Part shown: one piece after another, positions 42,625 to 50,874 of the stretch
Numbering within the stretch: the first letter of the stretch is position 1
How the letters are laid out: every line of letters begins with the position of its first letter
NCBI RefSeq assembly: GCF_001682855.1
Contig: NZ_MAQW01000030.1
Location: forward strand, 55,275-119,274
Reading direction: 5' to 3'
DNA from: Bacillus sp. FJAT-27264
Lineage (GTDB): Bacteria; Bacillota; Bacilli; Paenibacillales; Paenibacillaceae
Length of the DNA stretch: 64,000 bases
Notes under the pieces: generated by a model
Seen by the model: the letters and a program-made list of their open reading frames with translations, nothing else
What the model was told of the DNA's origin: nothing
Database searches by the model: none
Position numbers and translations under genes: made by a program

Positions 42625-43614
42625 ATGGCTAAAAAAGTATTATCGGGCATTCAGCCCAGCGGTACATTGACACTCGGGAACTATATTGGAGCGATGAAGA
42701 ATTTCGTGAAGCTACAGGAAGAGCATGAATGTTATTTCATGGTGGTGGATTTGCACGCCATTACAGTAGCACAAGAGCCTGCGGCACTTCGTGAGCAATC
42801 GGAGTCGGTAGCAGCGCTGTTTATTGCAGCCGGAATTGATCCGGCACGTTCCAATGTGTATCTCCAGTCGCATGTTCCTCAGCATGCTGAGCTTGGCTGG
42901 ATCATGACAACCCTGACCGCGATGGGTGAGCTGGAGCGGATGACGCAGTTCAAGGATAAATCCTCCGGCAAGGATTCTGTAGGAGCAGGCTTGTTCGTTT
43001 ATCCGTCGCTGATGGCAGCCGATATTCTGGTCTACAATGCAGACCTAGTACCGGTGGGGGAAGACCAGAAACAGCATTTGGAGCTGACCCGCGATTTGGC
43101 AGGGCGCTTCAACAGCCGTTTTGGGGAGTTCTTCACAATTCCCGAACCGTATATCCCGCAAGTGGGCGCACGGATTATGTCTCTTGACGATGGGACCAAA
43201 AAAATGAGTAAGAGCAATCCTAATGCAGGCAGCTTTATTTCGCTTTTGGATCCGCCGGATGTCATCCGTAAGAAGATTAGCCGGGCAACTACGGACTCGG
43301 GGCGCGAAGTGGTCTTTGATCCACAAAATAAGCCAGAAGTTAGTAATCTGATGAGTATCTATGCGGAATGTTCCGGGATGTCGCTGGGACAGATTGCTGA
43401 CCGTTTCGAAGGTCAAATGTACGGCGGCTTCAAAAAAGAGCTTGCTGAAGTGGTCGTGGCGACCCTTGAGCCACTACAGCAGCGCTATCACGAAATCAGA
43501 AATTCAGGTGCCTTGAGCGATATTCTGGCAGAAAGTGCTGAACGCGCCCGCGTGGTGGCTGCACAGACGCTGGCTGGTGTGAAGGAACGTATGGGTTTCC
43601 TGCCGGTCCGATAA
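42625..43614 (+). CDS. trpS: tryptophanyl-tRNA synthetase
   Basis: A 329-residue class I synthetase that charges tRNA-Trp. The HIGH-type motif is 'TLGNY' (about 16-20), and 'KMSKS' is at residues 193-197. Other family marks are 'SGIQPSG', 'QSHVPQHAELGW' and 'PVGEDQKQHLELTRDLA'. ATG 42625 has GGAGGG upstream; the frame continues upstream through the T-box terminator, which is not coding. Confidence 0.97.
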   Translation: MAKKVLSGIQPSGTLTLGNYIGAMKNFVKLQEEHECYFMVVDLHAITVAQEPAALREQSESVAALFIAAGIDPARSNVYLQSHVPQHAELGWIMTTLTAMGELERMTQFKDKSSGKDSVGAGLFVYPSLMAADILVYNADLVPVGEDQKQHLELTRDLAGRFNSRFGEFFTIPEPYIPQVGARIMSLDDGTKKMSKSNPNAGSFISLLDPPDVIRKKISRATTDSGREVVFDPQNKPEVSNLMSIYAECSGMSLGQIADRFEGQMYGGFKKELAEVVVATLEPLQQRYHEIRNSGALSDILAESAERARVVAAQTLAGVKERMGFLPVR

Positions 43615-43629
43615 GGACAGAGAATCCCT

Positions 43630-43675
43630 GCAGGAAGGCATAGACAAACGTTAAGCTTGTGTGGTGCCTTCCTGC
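43630..43675. terminator. hairpin between trpS and a convergent small gene
   Basis: GCAGGAAGGCA (43630-43640) pairs perfectly with TGCCTTCCTGC (43665-43675). The stop codon of the small minus-strand gene is in the loop; no T-run follows. Confidence 0.55.
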
Positions 43676-43839
43676 CGCCGTCTGCGCCGGGCTTTGACGA
43701 TAAAGCCCCAGCCGATGTTCAGAATACAGACCAAGCCAAGAGCCAGTGCTATCCAAATACTGTAGCTGATCGCGATGGAGGCGGCGGTCAGGAGCAGAAT
43801 GGACGAGCATGCGAACCACAGGGAGAGTCCTTTTCCCAT
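43651..43839 (-). CDS. small membrane protein, 62 aa
   Basis: A 62-residue protein with two hydrophobic helices (about residues 5-25 and 27-47) and a strongly basic C-terminus ('KARRRRRQ'). AAGGAGG lies eight bases before ATG 43839. The family is not recognised; the layout (N- and C-terminus probably inside) is common for small membrane proteins of Bacillales. Confidence 0.7.
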   Translation of the reverse strand: MGKGLSLWFACSSILLLTAASIAISYSIWIALALGLVCILNIGWGFIVKARRRRRQEGTTQA

Positions 43840-43873
43840 AATTGACAGCCTCCTTCAGGCAATAGAGAAAGTG

Positions 43874-43906
43874 ATCCCGGATCATCAACATGGTTCCGGG
43901 ATTTTT
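43874..43906 (+). terminator. intrinsic terminator, plus strand
   Basis: ATCCCGGA (43874-43881) pairs with TCCGGGAT (43895-43902), then TTTT. It may be a second terminator for trpS transcripts. Confidence 0.55.
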
Positions 43907-44054
43907 GTGTTAATACGATTTTGACATCAACGGAAGCAGAATTAACGGAATAAATAGTGAAGGGTGTTATCTTGTAAACGCTTTATGGTGATTGTGCCTT
44001 ATTCGCGGTAAGGGAGTCAAGGGGAAAAGCATGACCCTTTGGGAATCTACACGT

Positions 44055-45050
44055 TCATGGAGTAGGGTCACTGGCAAAACGTTCGTCCAGTTTCTCGCTG
44101 CTGAGCCACCCTACGTACGTATTCAACGGATTATAGTCCTTATCCATGACGAGAACTGCCACGAAAGGGAATTGCTTGCGGTGTAAATAACGCACATCTC
44201 CCCAGCGTACAATATAACCGGAGGGCAATTCTTCTACCTCTGCGACAGCATAAGAGGTGAAGTACAGGAAGGACTGGATATCCGGATGGGACTTGGAATG
44301 CGCTACGGCAGGGTGTCCGGAGCTTACTGCATGTTTAAACCAGTGAAGTCGACCACCTAGCAACTGGCCAATATCATAGCTGCCGTCAGACTTGGCTTTG
44401 ACGATGTTCCAGCGTCTGGGAGAGATTGTGGGGATTATGTAATAGCGGTCCCCGGGGGCATGTTTGACATCCATGGCCTTGATCCTGCGTGAAAGCCGGA
44501 AATGGACGAGGGTCCGCCAAAGGTAATATATTACGATACAAATATAGAGCGTAATGAACAAAGGGGCAGGCGGGACGAGGCCGCTTACCCAGAGCACGAG
44601 AGCTGCCGTGTGGCTGCCGAAGATAAAGGGATCAAAGATGTGAATGATGTTCCAGGCAATCCATTTTTCGGTGAACGGTCTGGCGGCTTGAGTACCATAA
44701 GTATTAAATAGATCAGAAAAAACATGTACGAATACACCGATAAAACTCCAAAGCGCAATGTGACCGAGTCTGAACGGATCGCTAAGTCCAAACAAGGGTC
44801 CGATTACTATTGTAATTAGCACGGGCCATAGCAAGAGAAAAGGCAGGGAATGGGTGATGCCCCGGTGATTGCGTATATACATCGCATTGCTCTTCAATCG
44901 TAACACAGTATCGGCATCAGGGGCCTGTGACGCAATCACGACAGATACCATAACAGCTCCGGCAAGCACAGGGTCGGAAGCAACGGCTGGATCAACGAAG
45001 GACAGCCCCGCTAGCCCCAGACCCATGACAACATGTGTAGCAGTGTCCAT
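44055..45050 (-). CDS. YfhP-like membrane-bound metal-dependent hydrolase family protein
   Basis: A 331-residue protein of the YdjM/YfhP family (DUF457). The N-terminal half has about five helices and conserved metal-ligand-like residues: 'THVVMGLGLAG' near residue 5, 'QAPDADTVLRLK', 'NHRGITHSLPFLLLW' (about 62-76) and 'HVFSDLFNTYG' (about 108-118). The C-terminal 130 residues are soluble. Family members are called metal-dependent hydrolases on motif grounds; the substrate is unknown. The start follows AAAGGAG. It is divergent from ctaB. Confidence 0.85.
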   Translation of the reverse strand: MDTATHVVMGLGLAGLSFVDPAVASDPVLAGAVMVSVVIASQAPDADTVLRLKSNAMYIRNHRGITHSLPFLLLWPVLITIVIGPLFGLSDPFRLGHIALWSFIGVFVHVFSDLFNTYGTQAARPFTEKWIAWNIIHIFDPFIFGSHTAALVLWVSGLVPPAPLFITLYICIVIYYLWRTLVHFRLSRRIKAMDVKHAPGDRYYIIPTISPRRWNIVKAKSDGSYDIGQLLGGRLHWFKHAVSSGHPAVAHSKSHPDIQSFLYFTSYAVAEVEELPSGYIVRWGDVRYLHRKQFPFVAVLVMDKDYNPLNTYVGWLSSEKLDERFASDPTP

Positions 45051-45175
45051 AAATCAGTTCTCCTTTGCTCGGAAGTTCCTATTCATTACTACCCAAAATC
45101 ATGTCTAGTTATTAAATTGTAATAAAATAATTATCGTCACGTAATTGTCGAATTCATGAACATCAGGCCAAATGA

Positions 45176-45205
45176 TTGTCAATTTCTTCAGGGGTTTGTT
45201 ATGAT
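45176..45205 (+). promoter_or_regulatory. candidate promoter of ctaB
   Basis: TTGTCA (45176-45181), 18-base spacer, TATGAT (45200-45205), with a leader of about 65 bases. Confidence 0.6.
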
Positions 45206-45277
45206 AAAGTTAACAGCGGAGAGTATATTTCTCTGTCGGGAACGTTAGAAGTTTGTTTTAAAGGAGGATCAATACGC

Positions 45278-46210
45278 GTGGATAATCAATGGAGATATCA
45301 GGCTTCTTCAGATTCCGCAGCAGTGTCTGCCAAGCTTCCGCCAAAAGGTGCGAATTGGCGTGATTTCATTACTGTGACGAAGCCGGGTATTATCAGATCG
45401 AACCTGATTGCAGCCTTTGCTGGTTTTTGGTTGGCTTCTGGATGGCATGTGCAATACGGAAGCTTGATTTTAACTTTGCTAGGTACAATGCTTGTAATGG
45501 CCTCGGCCTGTGTATTTAATAACTATTTTGACCGGGACCTGGATATGAAGATGGAACGGACCCGTGACCGCGGATTGCCTACAGGCAGACTGAAGCCGCG
45601 AACCGTTCTGGTGTATGGGATTGTGCTAGGTATTGCCGGCCTTGCTGTACTGTTCGCGTTCTGCGGGGTGCTCGCCGGTCTGTTCGGGATACTCGGGGTA
45701 TTCGTCTACGTGGTCGTATATACCCTGTGGCTCAAGCGAACATCCACTTGGAGTACTTCTGTTGGCGCGATTTCCGGAGCTACGCCCCCGGTGATCGGTT
45801 ACGTAGCGGTTACGGGCCAAGTAGACCTTGCCGCTGTTCTGTTATTCGCGATGCTATTTCTCTGGCAGCCCCCCCATTTCTGGGCGCTGGGCATCCGCCG
45901 CAAGGAAGAATACCGGGCTGCGGGCTTCCCGTTACTGCCTGTGGTAAAAGGCGTTCGGCGCACTAAGTTCCAGATGATTCCTTATGTGGCTCTGCTGCTG
46001 CCGATTCCTGTTTTGATGTATGCTTACGGATATGCGGGTATTTTCTACCTGATTATATCCAGTCTGTTGTCCCTGATGTGGTTGTATTTGACACTGAAGG
46101 GCTTCAAGGCCAAAGACGATGAAGTCTGGGCCAAACAGAATTTCCTCTTTTCCATCAATTATTTGACAGTCAGCTTGATCGTGCTGGTGCTGAATACAAC
46201 TCACTTGTAA
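45278..46210 (+). CDS. ctaB: protohaem IX farnesyltransferase (haem O synthase)
   Basis: A 310-residue UbiA-superfamily membrane enzyme that farnesylates haem B to haem O. The first aspartate-rich motif is 'NNYFDRDLDMKMERTRDRGLPTGRL' (about residues 85-109), followed by eight or nine helices and 'FLWQPPHFWALGIRRKEEYRAAGFP'. Start GTG 45278 is ten bases after AAGGAGG; the longer frame from 45176 overlaps the promoter. A Sco-type assembly factor gene follows at once, and the next enzyme of the pathway (CtaA) is encoded about 12 kb downstream. Confidence 0.95.
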   Translation: MDNQWRYQASSDSAAVSAKLPPKGANWRDFITVTKPGIIRSNLIAAFAGFWLASGWHVQYGSLILTLLGTMLVMASACVFNNYFDRDLDMKMERTRDRGLPTGRLKPRTVLVYGIVLGIAGLAVLFAFCGVLAGLFGILGVFVYVVVYTLWLKRTSTWSTSVGAISGATPPVIGYVAVTGQVDLAAVLLFAMLFLWQPPHFWALGIRRKEEYRAAGFPLLPVVKGVRRTKFQMIPYVALLLPIPVLMYAYGYAGIFYLIISSLLSLMWLYLTLKGFKAKDDEVWAKQNFLFSINYLTVSLIVLVLNTTHL

Positions 46211-46221
46211 TGGAGGGGAGA

Positions 46222-46845
46222 ATGTCCTTGCAAACCTTGAAACGTTATAAATGGACCTGGCTACTTCTTCTGCTTGCGTTAATTATGGCTACTTATCTGG
46301 CCTTCAATTCCCTGGCGCTGGGGAGCAAAGAATTGCCGGTCATCGGGGAAGTGCAGGACTTCTCCCTCGAGAATGTGAATGGAGATACTGTGACGCTTGC
46401 GGATACACAAGGGAAGGCCCGGTTGGTGTACTTCTTTTTCACGGATTGTCCCGATGTATGTCCTGTAACGACATTTATGCTCTCCCAGACTCAGAATTTA
46501 CTGGTCAAGGACGGTAGCTTCGGCAAGGATGTTTCGTTCTTGTCGATTTCCTTCGATCCGAAGAGAGATACGCGGGAGGCTATTAAGGATTTTGCCGACC
46601 GCTTCCATGCTAATTATGACGGCTGGTATTTCCTGCGAGGTGATCAGGAGAAGATACGCAAGATTGCTGCTGATTCCTTTAAGGTGCTGATTGCGGGAGA
46701 TAACAAGGACAACTTTGCCCATGCCAATCTGATCGGGCTAGTGGACCGGGAGAACCGCCTTAGAGCGTTATACGACGCTGGGGATAGCGAGAACGTTACC
46801 CCTGAATTCTTGGCCGCTGCCGTGAAAGATTTGGCCCGCGAGTAA
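46222..46845 (+). CDS. SCO1/SenC family cytochrome oxidase assembly protein
   Basis: A 207-residue membrane-anchored thioredoxin-fold protein. It has an N-terminal helix (about 10-29) and an extracytoplasmic domain with the copper-binding 'DCPDVC' (Cys76, Cys80) and the third ligand His in 'NFAHANLIG'. Sco proteins deliver copper to the CuA site of cytochrome c oxidase. ATG 46222 is five bases after GGAGG; the ATG at 46210 contains that site. It is cotranscribed with ctaB (12-base gap). Confidence 0.92.
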   Translation: MSLQTLKRYKWTWLLLLLALIMATYLAFNSLALGSKELPVIGEVQDFSLENVNGDTVTLADTQGKARLVYFFFTDCPDVCPVTTFMLSQTQNLLVKDGSFGKDVSFLSISFDPKRDTREAIKDFADRFHANYDGWYFLRGDQEKIRKIAADSFKVLIAGDNKDNFAHANLIGLVDRENRLRALYDAGDSENVTPEFLAAAVKDLARE

Positions 46846-46867
46846 CAGAATAATCACAGATTACCTA

Positions 46868-46927
46868 AAAACGCCTTTTTTGCTGCTCGCCTTCTCATGA
46901 GAAGGGAGAACAAAGAAGGCGTTTTTG
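46868..46927. terminator. terminator of ctaB-sco
   Basis: AAAAACGCCTT pairs with AAGGCGTTTTT with a second inner hairpin (CCTTCTC/GAGAAGG). It can act in both directions toward the convergent Toprim gene. Confidence 0.8.
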
Positions 46928-46942
46928 GTTTGATTTCTATTC

Positions 46943-47290
46943 TTAGTATGGCAGGGGTTCTGGATAGATGATAAATTCCTCCAGGCCTGCTTTTTCGAGC
47001 TGAGTGATGTTATACTCGTCCGGGGTACCTTCTACCCCTGCATATCCCCGTCGGGTATAGATGTGACCAGCGTCGGGAAAAGCATCGCGAAGCACACCGC
47101 GGATCTTTTTACCGGAACTGTCATTATCCATGTACAGATAGACTTCACTATCCCCAACCTGCTGGCGCAGGTTCTCCAGCTTGAGGGTGTTCAGGGTACC
47201 AAAGGTACAGAGAATATCAACTTCAGGCATTAAGATCCGCCGTAACCTGCTGCGGTCGTTTTTGCCCTCGACAATGATTGTGATGGACAT
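46943..47290 (-). CDS. small Toprim-domain protein
   Basis: A 115-residue stand-alone Toprim domain. The conserved acidic residues are Glu in 'IIVEGKNDRSRL' (about residue 8) and the 'DND' of 'YLYMDNDSSGKKIR' (about 54-56). Toprim domains are found in DnaG primases, topoisomerases, RNase M5 and OLD nucleases. This small single-domain form resembles YusF of Bacillus; its substrate is unknown. GGAGGTG lies 11 bases before the start. Confidence 0.82.
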   Translation of the reverse strand: MSITIIVEGKNDRSRLRRILMPEVDILCTFGTLNTLKLENLRQQVGDSEVYLYMDNDSSGKKIRGVLRDAFPDAGHIYTRRGYAGVEGTPDEYNITQLEKAGLEEFIIYPEPLPY

Positions 47291-47417
47291 ATTCAGTTCG
47301 TCACCTCCGGAGCGATAATCCTGTCACATACGCATATATTTTACCTAAGCTTCGCTATTTTTAACAGGATCAAACGCCATGATGTAATCATTCCCCGGGA
47401 AATGTCGCAAAAGCAAA

Positions 47418-47448
47418 CAATCACCCGGGTGGTATGCCCGAGCGATTG
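47418..47448 (-). terminator. hairpin, probable minus-strand terminator
   Basis: CAATCACCCGGG and CCCGAGCGATTG pair with a small interior loop; T-rich sequence follows on the minus strand. Confidence 0.45.
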
Positions 47449-47479
47449 AGGATACGACAAAAGCGCTTCCTGTGACGAT

Positions 47480-47596
47480 TTAGAATACTCCGGTGCGGAG
47501 GATGATTACGATTACCATAAGAATGTGCAACACCAGAATAATGCTGTGGATGTCCAGAAAACTGAAGATACTTAGCCTGGTACGGCACCATGACAA
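47480..47596 (-). CDS. possible small membrane protein, 38 aa
   Basis: A 38-codon ORF beginning with TTG 47596, six bases after AAAGGTGAG. The product has a basic N-terminus ('CRTR') and one long hydrophobic helix (about 16-33, 'IHSIILVLHILMVIVIIL'). It lies about 46 bases downstream of the MFS gene on the same strand and is followed by a hairpin. No family is recognised; it could be a chance frame. Confidence 0.4.
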   Translation of the reverse strand: MSWCRTRLSIFSFLDIHSIILVLHILMVIVIILRTGVF

Positions 47597-47642
47597 TGCC
47601 CGCTCACCTTTGACTCACCGCGGAGAACCAGTCAGTTAGGCT

Positions 47643-48845
47643 TTAGGCCGCACGTCCGTTCAGGCCCGCCTTGTAGGCAGGTTTGAGCTTTGTACTCTTC
47701 GGCGGAAGAAGGAGAAGTGCGGTCATCAGTAGCAAGAAGGCAATAAAGTAAGGGGAGACAATCCCCCGTAGTTGACCGGCAGCGACAGGACCTGCAAATG
47801 CGCCGAGGGACATGGCGATAGATTGCATGGAGAACGTTCTGCCGAGCCGCCTTGGGCCACCAAGGCTAATGAACAGCGAGGCCATCGCGGGAAATAGTAC
47901 ACCCTTGGCAGCACCCATCAGGAATAAGAAGAGGCCAGGTGGAATATTGCCGAAAGCTGCAAGCCCAAAGAAGCAGATCGCCATACCGAGTAGAGCAGCG
48001 GCTATTCTACCGGAGGGGGTCAGCCGATGTAGGAAGAACATGCTGAGTGTCACGAGAGCCCCCAGACTCAAAAGCGAGAGCAGCAGGCCTGTGGAGAGAA
48101 TATCCCGGCCCCCGTTTTGTGAGAGCGGAAGCTCAAAAAACAGTACTCCCTGGGAACAGGAGACGAAAAATGGCAGCAGATAATAGCGTCTGGAGGGCTT
48201 GGTGGAGTTGGTGTTGTCTATAGATAGATTCGCTCCTGTCAGTTGGCCAGCTTCCAGATCGGCTTCCGTATGAACCAAAGGATCAGCTGCACGGGTTTGA
48301 ACATGCTTAGGGACGCTGAAGAAGGCCATGAAGCCTGTCAGAATCAGCAGCCAGCCCAAGCTGCTGAACGTGCCGGAGAATCCGGCTTTGGCGACGATAA
48401 ACGCACCGGCGGCAGGAGAAATCACAGAGGCGAGTGTATGCACGATGCCATGACCGGACATGTACTTGCCTTGAGTGGCCGAATCCGAAGAGAGCGAGGC
48501 CAGCAGTGTCATACAGGCCGGGGACAGGAAGGCCAGCGCGAATCCGCTTGCTGCGCGAAGCAGCAGCAGATGCCAGGGGAGCTGAGCATGCGCCTGCAGT
48601 AGCAGGAGCACACCGGCAGTGACCAGGCTGAAGACGATATACCTGCGGCTTCCGTTACGATCCACAAGCACTCCGGCCAGCAGATTGCCGGGGAGGTGGG
48701 TTAGCGAATACATGCCCATCATCCAGCCGATAAAGGCTGGGCCGGCGCCAAGTGATATGGCAAACGGCGTCAGCACGGGATATTGGGCGTGCAAATCGAA
48801 GAAGGCCAGAAAAAGAAACAAATAGAGCCACAGCGCAGTTTTCAC
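47643..48845 (-). CDS. major facilitator superfamily transporter
   Basis: A 400-residue transporter with twelve hydrophobic segments. The loop 2-3 motif is 'VLVDRNGSRRYIV' (A-motif form), and the central loop (about 186-220) is polar. Start GTG 48845 is eight bases after GGAGG; the longer frame to 48908 has no such site. The substrate cannot be read from sequence; the arrangement is that of drug- or sugar-efflux MFS proteins. Confidence 0.85.
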   Translation of the reverse strand: MKTALWLYLFLFLAFFDLHAQYPVLTPFAISLGAGPAFIGWMMGMYSLTHLPGNLLAGVLVDRNGSRRYIVFSLVTAGVLLLLQAHAQLPWHLLLLRAASGFALAFLSPACMTLLASLSSDSATQGKYMSGHGIVHTLASVISPAAGAFIVAKAGFSGTFSSLGWLLILTGFMAFFSVPKHVQTRAADPLVHTEADLEAGQLTGANLSIDNTNSTKPSRRYYLLPFFVSCSQGVLFFELPLSQNGGRDILSTGLLLSLLSLGALVTLSMFFLHRLTPSGRIAAALLGMAICFFGLAAFGNIPPGLFLFLMGAAKGVLFPAMASLFISLGGPRRLGRTFSMQSIAMSLGAFAGPVAAGQLRGIVSPYFIAFLLLMTALLLLPPKSTKLKPAYKAGLNGRAA

Positions 48846-49102
48846 ATGTAACACCTCCGGGCCTGTCGCAACATAGATATTGCAGGGCAGGCGTATTCGA
48901 TAGTTCATCTGCAGAACAAAATAGCTGCTACTTGTACTTTACGTGGGCCAGGCAGGGCTTATACCGCTTTTTTATAATATGAACCGTCGATGTGACAGCT
49001 GTCGCCGCGGCCGTGTTGTGGCACAGCTCGGGAACCATGAATTCTGAGATTACATCATGTATAATAATCAATATTAAAGTAGATTGGGGTGTTGTGAAGT
49101 TG

Positions 49103-49552
49103 ATGAATACAGAGGTGTGGTCACAGTTTATTAGAGAGAATTGGCTAGTCATCGTTATTGCGCTTGTACTGCTATTCGCTGTGGTCAATCTGCTCAAGAC
49201 GGTACTGAAATGGGCGATTGTCATTGTTATCGTCGCCGGTTTGTTTATCTACAGCGGGGTTACAATGGATCAGATCGGGAACGCTGTGAACAAAGTGGCC
49301 GATAGCACACTTAGCACCTTAAAAAGCGAAGCGCAGGACGTTATGCTTAAGGAGGCTAAGGACGCCAAATATACCTCTGGTGGGGATGGCACATTTACAA
49401 TCACTACTCCGAATCTTGAAGTCAAAGGGAAAGCCGGGGAGGACAAGGTGGAAGTTACCTTCCGCGGTGTTGGGCTGGGGAAATGGAGTATTAATGATAC
49501 AACCAAAACTTTTATTGATGCCGCACGTAAACAAAATACGGCTGGGAAGTAA
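49103..49552 (+). CDS. membrane-anchored hypothetical protein, about 149 aa
   Basis: A protein with a double hydrophobic region (about residues 13-30 and 34-53) followed by a polar, probably extracytoplasmic, C-terminal part ('GTFTITTPNLEVKGKAGEDKVEVTFRGVGLGKW', beta-rich). The start is uncertain: GTG 49094, TTG 49100 and ATG 49103 are all near GGGGTG. The family is not recognised. It is the first gene of a set on the plus strand; the transglutaminase fusion and two penicillin-binding proteins follow. Confidence 0.7.
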   Translation: MNTEVWSQFIRENWLVIVIALVLLFAVVNLLKTVLKWAIVIVIVAGLFIYSGVTMDQIGNAVNKVADSTLSTLKSEAQDVMLKEAKDAKYTSGGDGTFTITTPNLEVKGKAGEDKVEVTFRGVGLGKWSINDTTKTFIDAARKQNTAGK

Positions 49553-49608
49553 AGAGAGACGGATATTTATTTTAAGAGACGCTATGGCTAAAGAAAGGGG
49601 GAGCGGAC

Positions 49609-50748
49609 GTGCTCAACGGATGGATAAAAAGCGTGGCTGATGCCAATGTAATCTCCATCATCCTATTGCTTATTGTTGCCTTCTCCCTCTTGCAGGGCTG
49701 GGGTAGAGGATTTTCACGTTCGACAGGCAGGCTGTTTGGCCTTTTGGGTGCGGGGATATCAACGCTTGTCGCGCTTCTTCTGGCCGTACCGGCGGCGGCT
49801 TATTTCTCTCCGCTTGTCGAAGCGTGGGCTTCCGGGGTGAAATACACGGGCAACGAGATGACAAGTTGGCAGCAGCTTTATTATACGGCCATTTCAGTTC
49901 TGTCTGGATCTCCGGTTGTGAGATTTCTACTGGTGTTGCTGCTCTGTTACAGCTTAATCCGTCTGCTGCTAGGGATTGTTGTTGTTCTGCTTCCGTTTCA
50001 GCGCAGTGGTCGTCGTAGAGGGGACAAGAAGGTGACTGCACTAAGCCGTTTGGGCGGAGCAGGCGTTGGATTGTTGATCGGGATGGCACGGGGGCTCATA
50101 TTGGTAGCCGTACTGTTCATCGGCGTTGCACTGAGCCCGGACAGCGGCTTCAGTCGTTATGTGGAATCTTCTCCAGTCTACAGCCAAAGTGCCGCCGCTG
50201 TTATTGAACCTTTTGCCGGCGATACGGTCCATAGTAAGCTGCCGATTCTAACTCAGGCAGTCGCGGCAGAGATGAATGATATTCTCCGTCGTAAATACGA
50301 GATTATCGATCATGATATCTCCGGTGATATCACTGGGGCGGCTGCTGATATTGTCGGAAAGTCAGCAGGGGAAGAGGAGAAGGCACGGCTGTTGTATGAC
50401 TGGGTAGGTTCGCGGGTTGCTTATGATTATGCCAAGGCCGAGAATTACGAGAAGAACCGGGTCTGGCATGAGCAGACCCCTCAAGACACGTTCAATACAC
50501 GACGTGGTGTATGTATTGACTATGCACGCCTTTATGCCGTAATGGCCCGTTCGCAGGGTCTTCAGGTGCGAGTCGTGACTGGCCAGGGGTATGATGGGCG
50601 GGGGGGCTACGGTCCGCACGCCTGGAATGAGGTCTACGTGAGTGACAAGCAGGCCTGGATCCCCCTCGACCCCACTTGGGCTAGTAGCGGGAACTGGTTC
50701 AACACTAAGGATTTCTACGACACGCATATCAGAGGGAGTGTTCTGTGA
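49609..50748 (+). CDS. CvpA-like membrane protein fused to transglutaminase-like domain
   Basis: A 379-residue protein. The N-terminal half (1-180) has four hydrophobic segments in the order seen in CvpA proteins ('SLLQGWGRGFSRSTGRLFGLLGAG', 'LSRLGGAGVGLLIGMARGLILVAVLF'). The C-terminal half (about 245-375) is a transglutaminase-like domain with catalytic Cys302 ('RRGVCIDYARLYAVMAR'), His337 ('GPHAWNEVYV') and Asp354 ('WIPLDPTW'). The complete triad suggests an active cysteine enzyme, perhaps a peptidase or peptide cross-linker at the outer membrane face. GTG 49609 follows GGGGGAG. It precedes two PBP genes by about 130 bases. Confidence 0.85.
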   Translation: MLNGWIKSVADANVISIILLLIVAFSLLQGWGRGFSRSTGRLFGLLGAGISTLVALLLAVPAAAYFSPLVEAWASGVKYTGNEMTSWQQLYYTAISVLSGSPVVRFLLVLLLCYSLIRLLLGIVVVLLPFQRSGRRRGDKKVTALSRLGGAGVGLLIGMARGLILVAVLFIGVALSPDSGFSRYVESSPVYSQSAAAVIEPFAGDTVHSKLPILTQAVAAEMNDILRRKYEIIDHDISGDITGAAADIVGKSAGEEEKARLLYDWVGSRVAYDYAKAENYEKNRVWHEQTPQDTFNTRRGVCIDYARLYAVMARSQGLQVRVVTGQGYDGRGGYGPHAWNEVYVSDKQAWIPLDPTWASSGNWFNTKDFYDTHIRGSVL

Positions 50749-50874
50749 CGTAAAGGCGTAGCGTAAACAGATGTGGTACAATAAACTGGACTAACTAGAC
50801 TACTCATCATAAGAATTAATAGGATTGGCCTACATTTCTGTGCCATATTTTATCTATTGTTAGGAGAGAGGGCT

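Noticed and set aside
46943..47290. Toprim protein as part of an OLD-nuclease or anti-phage system
   Set aside because: Only a stand-alone domain of 115 residues with no ATPase partner; it resembles a chromosomal YusF-type protein.
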